A DNA stretch of 64,000 nucleotides from DATMNI01 sp963817515 (GTDB lineage Bacteria > Acidobacteriota > Terriglobia > Bryobacterales > Bryobacteraceae). The notes beneath the pieces were generated by a model, which ran no database searches, was not told the origin of the DNA, and saw nothing but the letters and a program-made list of their open reading frames with translations. Where the stretch lies: positions 186,001 through 250,000 of the forward strand of contig CAWFPJ010000025.1 of assembly GCA_963817515.1 (NCBI GenBank), given 5' to 3'. A program made the position numbers and the translations under genes. Shown piece after piece: positions 41,605 to 51,149 of this stretch. Every line of letters starts with the position of its first letter. Position 1 is the stretch's first letter.

Positions 41605-42384
41605 CTACAACGACTGACCCAATCGCCGTTCGAGTTGAGTGCGGTAGGTTCTGCTGATGCGCGACCGCGAACCATTCTTCAATACAACTTCGAACTCGCC
41701 ATGAGAAATCGGCTCAAGTTGCAGGATGCTCTCAATATTGACGATAGCCGATCGATGCACGCGGACGAAGCGACTTGGATCAAGCTTCCCGGCAAGGTCA
41801 TTCAGCGCGGCCCGGTACAGCAGTTCCTTGCCCGCAACGTGCAGGTTCACGTAAACTCCGGCGGCTTCGATCCAGTCGATATCCGCCACGCGCACAAAAC
41901 GAGTCGTTCCTCCCGACTTGACGACAAGACGGTCCAGCGGCCGATCCGGCGCAGTGGAAACCAAGTGAAGAATACGTTGTCCAAATTCCCGAATGCTACG
42001 CTCGTTCAGACGGGCTTTCACCCGGGCCATTGTTGCCTCCAGGCGCTCATCGCTGAATGGCTTCAGCAGATAATCCAGAGCATTGGCCTCGAAAGCGCGG
42101 ATCGCATGACGATCGTACGCGGTTACGAAAACCGTGAGCGGCATTTGCCCGGCTCCGATTGTATCGATGACCTCCAGGCCATCTAACTCAGGCATTTGTA
42201 CGTCGAGAAACACCAGGTCGGGCCGGCGATTCTCGATCGCCTCCACAACGGAAGGGCCGTCCGCGGCTTCCGCGATCGATGCAACATGGCGATCCTTACG
42301 CAATAGATCGATCAGCCGCTGTCGCGCCGGTGCTTCGTCGTCAGCGACCAGGACGGAGATGCGTTCAGGCGTGGAAGTAACCAT
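41605..42384 (-). CDS. LytTR-family response regulator
   Basis: 259 residues from ATG 42384 (MVTSTPERISVLVADDEAPA). The receiver domain shows ADDEAP and PDLVFLDVQMPELDG with the phosphorylated Asp, then VFVTAYD and DYLLKPF. The C-terminal LytTR domain (residues ~150-259) is FVRVADIDWIEAAGVYVNLHV and FVRVHRSAIVNIESI, which binds DNA as a beta fold. Its partner kinase gene overlaps upstream, so the two form a LytS/LytTR system. Confidence 0.93.
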   Translation of the reverse strand: MVTSTPERISVLVADDEAPARQRLIDLLRKDRHVASIAEAADGPSVVEAIENRRPDLVFLDVQMPELDGLEVIDTIGAGQMPLTVFVTAYDRHAIRAFEANALDYLLKPFSDERLEATMARVKARLNERSIREFGQRILHLVSTAPDRPLDRLVVKSGGTTRFVRVADIDWIEAAGVYVNLHVAGKELLYRAALNDLAGKLDPSRFVRVHRSAIVNIESILQLEPISHGEFEVVLKNGSRSRISRTYRTQLERRLGQSL

Positions 42385-43489
42385 TGGCAGCCTCTCCATT
42401 TAGACGCAGGGGCAAGGATATTTCAACCTCGGTTCCTCCACTCGTCCGGCGCTTGACGTCCAGGCGGCCTTCTCCCCCGGGATGGAGCCCCGCGATACGC
42501 TCCCGCGTTACCGAGAGTCCCAGGCCGCCCGAGTTTTCCAGCGTCCAACCAGCCGGTAGTCCCACTCCATCGTCCAGCACGCGAATGTCGAGTCGATCCC
42601 CGGCTCGCTGCGCCGATACGATCACAGTTCCGCCGGAGGATCGTCTGGAAATTCCGTGGCGGATCGCATTCTCCACCAGCGGCTGAACGAAGAGGCAGGG
42701 CACGCAAGCGTACTTTACCTCCGGCGCGATTTGCACATCGATTTTCAAGTGGTCTCCGAAGCGGATCTTCTGGATTGCCAGATAGTGTTCCAGAAACGCC
42801 ATCTCTTCGGCCAGAGGGACTTCCTGCCTGTCTTTGGATTCCAGGGAAAGGCGCAGAAGATCGCCCAGATGCTCGATCATCCTCCGCGCGAGCTTCGGGT
42901 CCCGTTCCAACTGAGAAGAGATCGTATTCAGCGCATTGAAAAGAAAGTGCGGATCCAGTTGCATCCGCAGCGCGTTCAGACGAGCCTCGGAGAAGTTTTT
43001 TTCCAAACGCTCCAGACGCAACTCGGCGGCAATGTAGTGATCGTAGTAGCGATATGCCTGCCAGGCTCCCAGAATCAGCCAATAGACGAGCCAATTCCAG
43101 AGAAACATGCCTTTCAGCGCATGGACAAGAAAACTGATCCCAGGCAAGCCATCCCATTCACCGATTCCGAACGCGGCGCGAACCGCCCCTAAAAGATAAA
43201 CGTACACAGACGTCACCAGCAGGCTGGGAAGGAAATGCGCCAGAACTCGCCGGGCGAGTTGCTTGCTGGAAACGGGAATCTGCCGGTCCGCCCAAAAAAT
43301 GAGTGGTGTGACCATACCCCAGGACCACCATAACGTCAGGGACAAAAGCAGAGCGTAGTGCCACTCGGTGCCGGCTGAAAGATCCGGCAACGCAAAGACG
43401 CACCCGAGGATTGTCCAGGCAAAGGCCGCAAGCACACTGCGGCCTGGTCGGGTCTTTATCCATTCTTTGCCGGCGATCGGGTATCTCAC
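42365..43489 (-). CDS. LytS/YehU-type sensor histidine kinase
   Basis: 374 residues from GTG 43489, whose GTGA overlaps the stop of the exported-protein gene by four bases. Four or five transmembrane helices span residues ~12-145. The His_kinase box is RLNALRMQLDPHFLFNALNTISSQLE with the phosphorylated His. The ATP-binding domain shows VENAIRHGI, VLDDGVGLPAGW and GGLGLSVTRERI. It overlaps the response regulator by 20 bases. The signal is unknown. Confidence 0.92.
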   Translation of the reverse strand: MRYPIAGKEWIKTRPGRSVLAAFAWTILGCVFALPDLSAGTEWHYALLLSLTLWWSWGMVTPLIFWADRQIPVSSKQLARRVLAHFLPSLLVTSVYVYLLGAVRAAFGIGEWDGLPGISFLVHALKGMFLWNWLVYWLILGAWQAYRYYDHYIAAELRLERLEKNFSEARLNALRMQLDPHFLFNALNTISSQLERDPKLARRMIEHLGDLLRLSLESKDRQEVPLAEEMAFLEHYLAIQKIRFGDHLKIDVQIAPEVKYACVPCLFVQPLVENAIRHGISRRSSGGTVIVSAQRAGDRLDIRVLDDGVGLPAGWTLENSGGLGLSVTRERIAGLHPGGEGRLDVKRRTSGGTEVEISLPLRLNGEAANGYFHA

Positions 43490-44634
43490 TTGCCCGCTAG
43501 ATGGACGCCTTCCAGATCGTCGAGGCGCAGCATCAGTCCCCATCCGAAGAAGTTGTTTGAGATTGCCACCGCGACCTCATTATCGCCCGCTTCCAGAGGC
43601 AACGTGAAGGCGCCATTCTCCAGCGAGCATCGCCCGTCGGGAAATTTTCTCGCTCCTTCCGACTCGAACAGGTTCTTGTCGGTATACACCAGTTTCCCGT
43701 TCACGAATACCCACAGTTCGCGCGTCCATCCAATATTTACCTTCTTCGTCTGCTTCCTGTCCGAAGTTATCGTCGTCTTCAGCCATGCTACGGCTCGGTT
43801 CGGCTCGGGCACAGGCCGGCCATACTCGCGGCTGAGATTTACCAGCCCGTTCCGCTCGGTGCTGATCGTCTTCCATTCCTGCGAAGCACCGGGCATTTCG
43901 TTATACATGGGGTCCTTACCGTTCGGCAGCACGGAAAACGTTGAGAGACGCCAATTCCGGACCAGGCCGCGGTCCCCATCCAGCGGATCTCTGGCCGGCT
44001 CCGGAGAAAGACCGTCCACTGCATCGGGAGTTATCACCATGTTTGCGAAAGTGCCTGGCCCCTGCAGTCGCAGGCCGCCTTTCATCGTATCCCCCTCTAA
44101 CCTGCCGACCTCAAGTGTGGGCGATGTGGCATCGTTCACGAAAATATTCATCCGTCGGCCGGATACGACCATCTTGATGTGGTTCCACCCGTTCTCCCGG
44201 AGCGGCGCCCGCGTTTGATATTGCGGAAAGAGGTCCCATAGCAGGACACCATGACTCTGCGGCGCATACTGTATGCAGGCCCGGAAGGCCGGACAGCTCG
44301 GATCAGGCCTAAGGTAGAAGAGCTCGAAATTACCTTCGTCTTGCTGACGAAAGGCTATTCCGGGTGCGCCCCGCCCGATCGTGTTGACGTCGAACTCGAT
44401 CGTTCCGTCGCTGAACGTGATGCCTTTGAGTACCGCATCGCCGCTGTTCAGTCGCATCAAGCCGTGAAAAAAACCCAGCTGCCGGAGGAATTCTGCATTC
44501 TCCTTCGCCTGCCAGTGCTCAGCCGTCATGGCAATCTTGATCGGTTCACCGCCACGGGCGATCGGAAGAGCCGACAAGAGGCATACTCCGATCGTCATCC
44601 TGCTCAGGGCACTTGTGCTGGCAAAATTTCTCAT
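43486..44634 (-). CDS. Exported LamG/DUF1080-like protein
   Basis: 382 residues with an N-terminal signal (MTIGVCLLSALPIARGG within the first 30 residues). Residues ~45-210 form a concanavalin-like jelly-roll (FSDGTIEFDVNTIGRGAPGIAFRQ, GWNHIKMVVSGRRMNIFVND) as in DUF1080 sugar-binding or hydrolase domains. Residues ~280-380 form a second beta domain (RELWVFVNGKLVYTDKNLF, LPLEAGDNEVAVAISNNFFGWG), like a galactose-binding fold. No catalytic residues are evident. Translation is coupled with the downstream histidine kinase, suggesting a shared role in sensing or processing a sugar. Confidence 0.78.
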   Translation of the reverse strand: MRNFASTSALSRMTIGVCLLSALPIARGGEPIKIAMTAEHWQAKENAEFLRQLGFFHGLMRLNSGDAVLKGITFSDGTIEFDVNTIGRGAPGIAFRQQDEGNFELFYLRPDPSCPAFRACIQYAPQSHGVLLWDLFPQYQTRAPLRENGWNHIKMVVSGRRMNIFVNDATSPTLEVGRLEGDTMKGGLRLQGPGTFANMVITPDAVDGLSPEPARDPLDGDRGLVRNWRLSTFSVLPNGKDPMYNEMPGASQEWKTISTERNGLVNLSREYGRPVPEPNRAVAWLKTTITSDRKQTKKVNIGWTRELWVFVNGKLVYTDKNLFESEGARKFPDGRCSLENGAFTLPLEAGDNEVAVAISNNFFGWGLMLRLDDLEGVHLAGK

Positions 44635-44778
44635 GACCCCAGCGTATGGACCGGGCGCTCCTCCGTCGAGGTAAATGTGGCGGGACGGACAGGATTGTTA
44701 CAAGGCGGCTTTCTTTGTTGCAGGTGGGCTGGCGGTTCTGGCTGAGATGCCACGGGCAAAGTAAGAAAATATGTCTAA

Positions 44779-45771
44779 TTAAACCGGCTGCACCGTGACC
44801 AGCGCGTTGGCCGCGGAAGCCATACGCAGCGGATTCCGCAGGGCCCTTCCAAACCCCTCAAATTCTACTCGCATCACATCCCCGTCCGCCAACTGCACAC
44901 CCTGTCCAAAACTAAACGCATCGGCGCCGAAGAAGTGCACATGGACATCCCCGGGCCGGCGGTGTGCCTCGAACTTGAAGTGATGATGCTCCAGATTTTC
45001 CAGACTGTGGCACATCACGGATTCCCCGGTAGCCAGGCGCTTGGACCAGACCATCTGTCCGCCGCGCTCAATGGACACCTCGCCGGGAACCTTGTGGAAG
45101 TCCGGGTCCACCACCAGTTCCGGACCGATGGCACAGGTCCGCAGCTTGGAGGCCGCCAGATACAGATAGTTCTTCTTCTCGAAGCGATGATCCGAGAACT
45201 CGTTCCCGGGCGCCATTCCGATGCGGCGCGGCCGGCCCTCCGGATCGACGATGTAGATGCCTGCGATCTCCGGCTCTTCGCCGCCGTCTTCGGCATAGGG
45301 CGGCACATCCAAGGGCTCGCCATGCGCCCTGACTGTGCTCCCGGTGCCTTTGTAGAACCACTCGGGAGAAACGCCAATCTGTCCCGGCGCCGGCCGGCCG
45401 CTTTCGATGCCCCACTGGAACATGCGCATGCTGTCGGTGGGTTGCTCGCCTGCGGCGTGCATGGCCTGACGATTTATGGCGCTGCCGGTATGGGTCAAGC
45501 CTGTACCGCTCACCATGCAGCGGGCAGGTTCGGCGGGATGATCGACGGCCGGCAGAATCCGCCATGGCGATGCTCCGCTATAAATTTCGTCATAGTCCAG
45601 CAGCTCTTCCGAAAGGCTGCGCGCCACCGCATCGGCCAGCGGCGCGGGTGATGCCAGCGCGGCATTCGCCAGAGCGTACACTGAGTCGCAGCCGCGTAGC
45701 AGCCGAATCCGGTTATCCTCCACCTGGCCCACCCGGCGGCCCTCGCGTCCCGATAGTTGAATCAGTCGCAC
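44779..45771 (-). CDS. Fumarylacetoacetate hydrolase family protein (AraD1-type)
   Basis: 330 residues. The C-terminal FAH fold shows SGTGLTHTGSAINRQAM, EPEIAGIYIVDPEGRPRRIGMAPGNEFSDHRFEKKNYLYLAASKLRTC (metal-ligand Glu and the mixed acidic site), and FEAHRRPGDVHVHFFGADAFSFGQGV. The full-length form with the N-terminal LIQLSGREGRRVGQVEDNRIRLL is the AraD1 group, linked to pentose or L-sugar acid breakdown. The reaction is a C-C or hydratase-type step on a 2-keto-3-deoxy acid. Confidence 0.85.
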   Translation of the reverse strand: MRLIQLSGREGRRVGQVEDNRIRLLRGCDSVYALANAALASPAPLADAVARSLSEELLDYDEIYSGASPWRILPAVDHPAEPARCMVSGTGLTHTGSAINRQAMHAAGEQPTDSMRMFQWGIESGRPAPGQIGVSPEWFYKGTGSTVRAHGEPLDVPPYAEDGGEEPEIAGIYIVDPEGRPRRIGMAPGNEFSDHRFEKKNYLYLAASKLRTCAIGPELVVDPDFHKVPGEVSIERGGQMVWSKRLATGESVMCHSLENLEHHHFKFEAHRRPGDVHVHFFGADAFSFGQGVQLADGDVMRVEFEGFGRALRNPLRMASAANALVTVQPV

Positions 45772-45809
45772 AGCATCACCTCATAGATGCGATCTCATAT
45801 TCCGCGAAG

Positions 45810-45833
45810 ACCGCTCCCTTACGGTCGCGGCAC
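45810..45833. repeat. Dispersed 24-bp element, copy 2
   Basis: Matches copy 1 at 9353-9376 apart from T for C at position 12 and A for T near the end. The adjoining CGCGG/CCGCG stem is weaker than in copy 1. It lies in the 89-bp gap between the FAH gene start and the end of the broken glycosidase-like gene. Confidence 0.7.
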
Positions 45834-45860
45834 TGATCGGTCCGCGCGCGGTAACTGCGC

Positions 45861-48584
45861 TCACGCCTGCCGCACCACCAAATAAGGTTGATTGGTTAAC
45901 TGCGGCGCGAAACCCGGATACAACCAGGCCTCCCCCGGGCCGCCCTTCAACTCGAAGTAATACTGGAGTGGGTACGGTGCGTTGGTGTACTCGGCTGGAA
46001 CCGCCGCATGGAACCCGCCGCCGCGCGCCTGCATGTCCAGAACCTGCCAGCGTTCGGCCTGATTCACGTGCCGGTAGTAGAGCCGGGCCGAGGCCAGTTT
46101 CATTCCCTCCGCGGCAATCTCCAGAGGCAGAGATTCTTTGGGATGGAACTTCGCGGGGGCGCTGTGGCGGAATCCGGATAAGTCCCGTGCCGGATGGCCC
46201 AGCGCTTCCGAAACAGCCGCCCTGACCACGGCATCATTCACGGGCTTCTTTTCATCCGTCTTTTCGTCTGGCGCGGCCGCCGATTGCAGCCGCTGTTCCA
46301 TCTGCGCAATGTCGTCGTCAATGGCCGCAAGCCGGTTGCTCCAGTGGCCGCGCAGCCACGGCAGTTCGCCAACCGTGATGTCGGGAGCGTAGACGGCTTT
46401 GGTCCGCGCCACGAGTCGAGCCCAGATCGCCCTGGCATCGCGATAGGTTCTGAGCGCCTGCTCAAGCGCCGCGCGATCTCCGGTCCGCTCATGGATGGCA
46501 TAGAGCACGCCGCTTCGGAATTTTGTCGCAAAGAACCGGCCGAGGTTGATCTGAACGTCTACATCGATGGCCAGCCTGGAATATTCCGGCCCGCGCTGGC
46601 TGGTCGTCTGGGCCAGGTTGTTCATGGCGGCCGCTGAAAGATCCTCCAGCCACTGGGCCACTTCGATGGGCGAATATTTGCCGCTGCGCTCGCCCTGAAG
46701 CAACTCATCGGCAAAATCGCTCATGCGCGAAAACAGCTGCGGATCGAGCGGGCTCGAATTCTGGAAAGTCTTGGGCGAAGGCGTATCGCTGTATGGATTA
46801 TTCTTCTTCGCGTCCACCATCGGCTGGTTGGTGTAGACCTCGGGCCAGTACGTATTGTTGGCCGCGGAAGGCAGATGCGCGGTGGTGATGATCGGCAGAA
46901 TGCGGCTGGCATTGGCCAGAGCCGCTTCAGCCGCGGGGGCGCCGGCCTTAAACTGCGAACGCAGATACCGGCGGCAGACCTCCGGGTCGGTATCGGGATT
47001 ATATAGATGGCGGCCCCAGACCCGGAAGGCGTAAAGATACTTCTGCCAATCCCACCGCGGCCTGAGCGAGGCATCGGCGTAACCGCACCGGTCGCCCGCA
47101 ATGCCCGAACCCCTGCGCCCCTTGAAAGACAGCGGCTCCATGATCTCAACGCCGTCGGACCCGCAGAAACTGAAAGCGCGTGAATAGGCCGCGGCCGTGA
47201 CCGGGTCGCCCCACAGCAGAAGGCGCTGCGTGCCCGGCCAGATGCGGTGCAGCACGCCGTATCGCCGGTCTTCGCGCAGCAGGTCGCCGTAGCCGTAGCG
47301 CAGAAAGCTTCGGGAGCCGGAACTGAGCGCGAAGAAGCCGTTGTCCTTGCGATCCTTGGGCACTTCCTGTTCGCGAATGGCGGCCTGGTGGTACGGCATT
47401 CCCATGTGCTCGGCCCAGTATTTCGGCGAGACCTTCACGGGCATGCCGGTGGCCAGGCCCACATCGATCATGCCCTGGTCGATGCCCTTGGCGTGCATGT
47501 CGATTTCGATTTTGCGCCCGCCAGTTTGACGCCGTCGAACACGGTCTTCCAGAAATCGTAGCTGCCTTCAGCCACGCCGCTTTCGCCGTGAATGCGGAAC
47601 GTCACGCCCTGAATGGCCGGGCAGGCTTTGAGCAGCATGGCCAGCGCATCGCGGCAGTAGGGCCCGTGATTGTCGGCGGTGAGGCCCTCGATGGTGTAGT
47701 TGGGATGCGGGCTGTTGATCCACTGGTAGCCGTGCATCCAGATGCCCAACTGAAAGTGCAGGCCGCGGGCGACGGTCTTCCTCGCTGATGAACTTCAGGG
47801 TGGCCAGATTGCGGTCGCGCTCGGCATCCGGCAGATTCGCGGCGCGCACGTTGTAGCCGGGCGGTGATAGCAGGAACGGATAGGCAAACAGGAAGTAGGC
47901 GTCGGTGACTTCGCGCAGGAAATCGTAGCCGATGCCAAGACTCAGGTTGAAGCGATTGAAGCGCTGAGCCGCCAGCATGGTGAGATAATGCGGCCACATT
48001 TCGCGATCGTTAAACCACGGCTTGTCTTCCACATCGCTGCTGAACAACCGCTGGATGCTGCGAATGGAATTGGCAGGCTGCTCGACAATCGGCTTGGCTA
48101 CCTGCAGGGCGGCTAGGGGATCCGGCCCCAGCCGTACGCGGTCGGCCAATTCCAGCAACGCGTAGACGGCGCCGCGAGTATCGCTGCCACAGGCAAGTAC
48201 GAGCTGCCTGCCGGCTTCTGTGGCGGGCGCCAAAGCCAGGCATTCGGGCGCGTTCGGAATGGCTACATCGGTCTTGAAACCAGAAGCGGCACTGGGCCTT
48301 GAAACTACGACGGGTCCTGAAACTACGACGCAAAATTCACCGGCGCCCGATTGCGCCACGCGATCGTGACGGCTCACTGCCACGCCGGTATCGGCCAGGG
48401 CCTGCTGCAGTTCGTGCGCCGCCCACTGGACCGGCGCCGCGGAGGCCACCGGATCCGCGGGATCGACTATGATTGCGACACTCGGATGCGAAGCGGTTTG
48501 CGACCACGACACGGGAGCGCCGGCGATCACGGCCCCGGAGCCTTTTAGAAAATTACGGCGATTGAGGTAAGCGTTATCGGCCAT
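45861..48584 (-). pseudogene. TAT-exported alpha-glucuronidase-like protein, two frame breaks
   Basis: Start at ATG 48584 with a twin-arginine signal (MADNAYLNRRNFLKGSGAV). An N-terminal GH67-like domain follows (VQWAAHELQQALADTG, SDTRGAVYALLELADRV). At ~47780 the frame is lost; the +1 frame gives TVARGLHFQLGIWMHGYQW to FDGVKLAG. Near 47515 it shifts back, and KIEIDMHAKGIDQGMID continues to RQA at 45861. The two shifts cancel. Without them one ~905-residue protein would result. The catalytic domain reads like a large uronic-acid or xylan-type glycosidase, family uncertain. Confidence 0.7.
48294..48329 (-). repeat. 18-bp tandem duplication inside the glycosidase-like gene
   Basis: GGGCCTTGAAACTACGAC (48294-48311) and GGGTCCTGAAACTACGAC (48312-48329) are 16 of 18 identical. 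They encode VVVSGPVVVSRP and keep the frame. Confidence 0.7.
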
Positions 48585-48736
48585 AAGGATCGCCCCGATG
48601 ATTCTATCACTGTGCATTACACCGGCCGCTGCTCCAGGGTATTAGTTCGAGTATTGGTTCGCAATCACACCCCCGGCTCTTATGGGCCTCTTCCGGAATT
48701 TCCGAAAATCTGCGATACCGGTAGTAGAGGTCGTTT

Positions 48737-48976
48737 ATGGCAGCAAGGGCACCAGCATCACCAAAGAAAGACGCACCCACGAAGAGAGACGTTGAGAAGC
48801 AATCGCTTCCGCTAGAGGAACAGATTCGTCGGCGTGCCCATGAGATTTATGTGCAGCGGGGCGGTCAGGACGGGTCCCAGCTGGATGACTGGCTCAAGGC
48901 AGAAGGGGAACTCCGACAGGCGGAAGAGGAAGAGTCTGTCTCGCGCGCCGAGGGAGAAGGCTTGACTCGTAAGTGA
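48737..48976 (+). CDS. DUF2934 domain protein
   Basis: 79 residues. LPLEEQIRRRAHEIYVQRGGQDGSQLDDWLKAEGEL is the DUF2934 signature: a helix with RRRAHEIY, then a GxxDGSxxDDW turn, then a WLxAExEL helix. The N-terminus is Lys/Pro/Ala-rich. DUF2934 proteins are small cytoplasmic proteins of unknown role common in Acidobacteriota and Proteobacteria. ATG at 48737 after a long gap from the glycosidase-like gene. Confidence 0.85.
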   Translation: MAARAPASPKKDAPTKRDVEKQSLPLEEQIRRRAHEIYVQRGGQDGSQLDDWLKAEGELRQAEEEESVSRAEGEGLTRK

Positions 48977-49086
48977 GCGAACGCTCTCCCCTTTCTGGGT
49001 TTTGCCCTTAACAAGGGCTTGTGGCTGAGTATGCTCATTCACGTTGGCTGGAGTATTGCTGCAGCCATGAGCGGAGACCATGACCG

Positions 49087-49386
49087 GTGCAGATATCGAG
49101 CGATCGTTTCAACGTGATTTCCGAATCTCCCGTTTGTGGGGAATGGGCGCTACTCTTTGATGACTTTGTAGCTGCAATCCGCGAACTTATAACGCTTCAG
49201 ATTGCGCAATGCGATTCAAGCGACCGGCGTGAACCCGAGGTGGCGCGCTTCGATCGGCTGTTGCGGGCAGCCGTGGAAAAGAAGCGGGAAGCCAAGGATG
49301 CGCTGGTGTTCCATCAACTCACGCATTCATGTTCGGCAAGCGCTGCTTGCCAGGGTCCGAATATTTCAGCGAGCGCGGTAACTTAG
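49087..49386 (+). CDS. Small helical hypothetical protein
   Basis: 99 residues from GTG 49087. Mostly helical (WALLFDDFVAAIRELITLQIAQ, FDRLLRAAVEKKREAKDALVFHQL), with a short Ser/Ala-rich tail. No family recognised. Its GTG start is preceded by a modest GACCGG leader. Similar small proteins are common near the DUF2934 family in these genomes; the link is an inference. Confidence 0.5.
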   Translation: MQISSDRFNVISESPVCGEWALLFDDFVAAIRELITLQIAQCDSSDRREPEVARFDRLLRAAVEKKREAKDALVFHQLTHSCSASAACQGPNISASAVT

Positions 49387-49452
49387 CAGGGCTCTAACGT
49401 TGAACAGCCCGTCTACTTTGAATCTAGCCATGTCAATCATCCCCCGACGTGC

Positions 49453-50037
49453 TTAGCGTGCCAACTGGATATCGAATTCAATCCGGATTTCATCCTTCAC
49501 CCGTACTGTGCCCCCCGCCACCCGGATCGGCTTGATGTCAAAGTCCGCCAGTTTAAGTAAGGAGTTCCCTTGGTAATGCCCGGCGTTTTCGCGCACTTCC
49601 ACAGTCACGGGTTGAGTCTGCCCATGCAGCGCGAGGGTGCCGCGCACCTTCCAGGAACCTGTGCCCATTGGTTCGGCCGCGGTAGAGCGAAAGACAATTT
49701 CCGGATAGCGTGCGGCGTCAAGAACGTCCGGGCCCAGCATGGTCTTTTGGATCTCGTCGCGGTCTTTCTCGGAAGCTTTCGGATCGCGCACGCGCAACGC
49801 GCTCGCGTTCGTATGCAATTCAACAGTGTGGGCGGCACTGTCGACTTTGCCGGCGACAGGTGCGGCAATCTCGTGGTCGTGTCCGAAGGCGGAGAGGAGG
49901 CCGGCCTTGTATACCCGCACAGTCATCACCGATTTCTCGGTATCGATGACGCGCTGCTGGGCCTTCGCGGTCCCAGCCAGGCAGCTTACGGCCAAGGCCA
50001 AAACCGGCGCTGCCTTATACCAACTCTTTGCACACAT
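49453..50037 (-). CDS. YceI-family periplasmic lipid-binding protein
   Basis: 194 residues with a signal peptide (MCAKSWYKAAPVLALAVSCLAGTAKA). The lipocalin-like YceI barrel shows KSVMTVRVYKAGLLSAFGHDHEI at the start and the beta strands TGSWKVRGTLALHGQTQPVTVEV and FDIKPIRVAGGTVRVKDEIRIEFDIQL at the end. YceI proteins bind isoprenoid chains such as polyprenyl quinones in the periplasm. It is convergent with the preceding small gene, and a 191-bp AT-rich gap lies upstream. Confidence 0.9.
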   Translation of the reverse strand: MCAKSWYKAAPVLALAVSCLAGTAKAQQRVIDTEKSVMTVRVYKAGLLSAFGHDHEIAAPVAGKVDSAAHTVELHTNASALRVRDPKASEKDRDEIQKTMLGPDVLDAARYPEIVFRSTAAEPMGTGSWKVRGTLALHGQTQPVTVEVRENAGHYQGNSLLKLADFDIKPIRVAGGTVRVKDEIRIEFDIQLAR

Positions 50038-50228
50038 TCCTAGCCGCTCCTGAAATCAGGTTAGCTATATGCCCTTGCGTGTTGGTTTGGAAGACGTAAA
50101 AGTTTTGCAAATAGTACTACTATATCCTAATATCCTGTACGGCTGGACCCTGACGTTCAGCGCTTGGATCCTAACGTCGGGGCTTGAATGTCTTCCCTCT
50201 CACGTTTGCGTGATCAGAGTGAGTTTCT

Positions 50229-51116
50229 CTACTTCCCGCTCCACGCCAGAACCCGGGTCAGCGCCGCCGCAGTAGCCGCGTCCAACTTCGCCCCCGGAGG
50301 CCGTATGTCCGCGCATGCGATCGCTCCCCGCCGCCGCAGCACCTCTTTGCGGATCGCCATTCCCAGCCCTTCCTGAAACTCGAACCGCATGATCGGAACG
50401 GCCGGGTAGAAAACCTGGGCGGCGCCATCCACGTCGCCGGCATGATAGCGCCTGACAATCTCCACCAGAATTTCCGGGTACGCAAACCCCGTCATCGCCC
50501 CGGTGGCCCCTGCCATTAGTTCTTCCAGCAGAAACACGCCGCCCAGGCCGCCGAAGATCCCGATTTCCATCCCTTGCGCGGCGTCCCGTATGCGGCTGGT
50601 CTTATACGGTGTCGGCGGATCTTCCAGCTTGATGGTTTTGGCCGCCGCAACCTCGCGGGCAATGCGAACCAGCAGCCACGGCTCCATGGCGTAGCCGGAG
50701 ACGGGCGGGTAGTCCTGAACCACCACGTCGATATCCACAGCGTCGGCAACGGCGGCAAAGTGGCGGACCACCGCGTCCGAATTCAGTTTGGGCATGCGCG
50801 GCGGGCTGATCATTACTGCCGAAGCGCCGGTCTCGCGCGCGGTCCGCGCGTATTCGATGCAGGTGCCCAGGCCATCGGCGGTGGCGCCGGCCACCACGTG
50901 GACCCGGCCGTTCACGTGCTTCACCACGGTCTCCAGCACCTGCACACGCTCGCGGTCATTCATGCGCGCCACCTCGCTGGTGACGCCCAGCGCCGTCAGC
51001 CCATTGACGCCCGCGCCGATGAACAGGTCGATGACGCGCTTCAGGCTGTCAAGGTCCAGTTCGCCGCCGGATCGGAACGGCGTGGGGAGAACGGAGAATA
51101 CGCCTTCGAGCTTCAT
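50229..51116 (-). CDS. Dihydrodipicolinate-synthase-family (DapA/NAL) aldolase
   Basis: 295 residues. The barrel shows GVFSVLPTPFRSGGELDLDSLKRVIDLFIGAGVNGLTALGVTSE and RVHVVAGATADG. The catalytic Lys is in AKTIKLEDPPTPYKT and the general-base Tyr in QDYPPVSGYAMEP. Whether it condenses pyruvate with an aldehyde or cleaves a 2-keto-3-deoxy acid is unknown. The FAH-family protein and the glycosidase-like gene lie 4.5-6 kb upstream on the same strand, which would fit sugar-acid catabolism, but the genes are not contiguous. Confidence 0.85.
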   Translation of the reverse strand: MKLEGVFSVLPTPFRSGGELDLDSLKRVIDLFIGAGVNGLTALGVTSEVARMNDRERVQVLETVVKHVNGRVHVVAGATADGLGTCIEYARTARETGASAVMISPPRMPKLNSDAVVRHFAAVADAVDIDVVVQDYPPVSGYAMEPWLLVRIAREVAAAKTIKLEDPPTPYKTSRIRDAAQGMEIGIFGGLGGVFLLEELMAGATGAMTGFAYPEILVEIVRRYHAGDVDGAAQVFYPAVPIMRFEFQEGLGMAIRKEVLRRRGAIACADIRPPGAKLDAATAAALTRVLAWSGK

Positions 51117-51149
51117 CTGTACACTGTAACCCGGCGCCCGTAAATCTGA

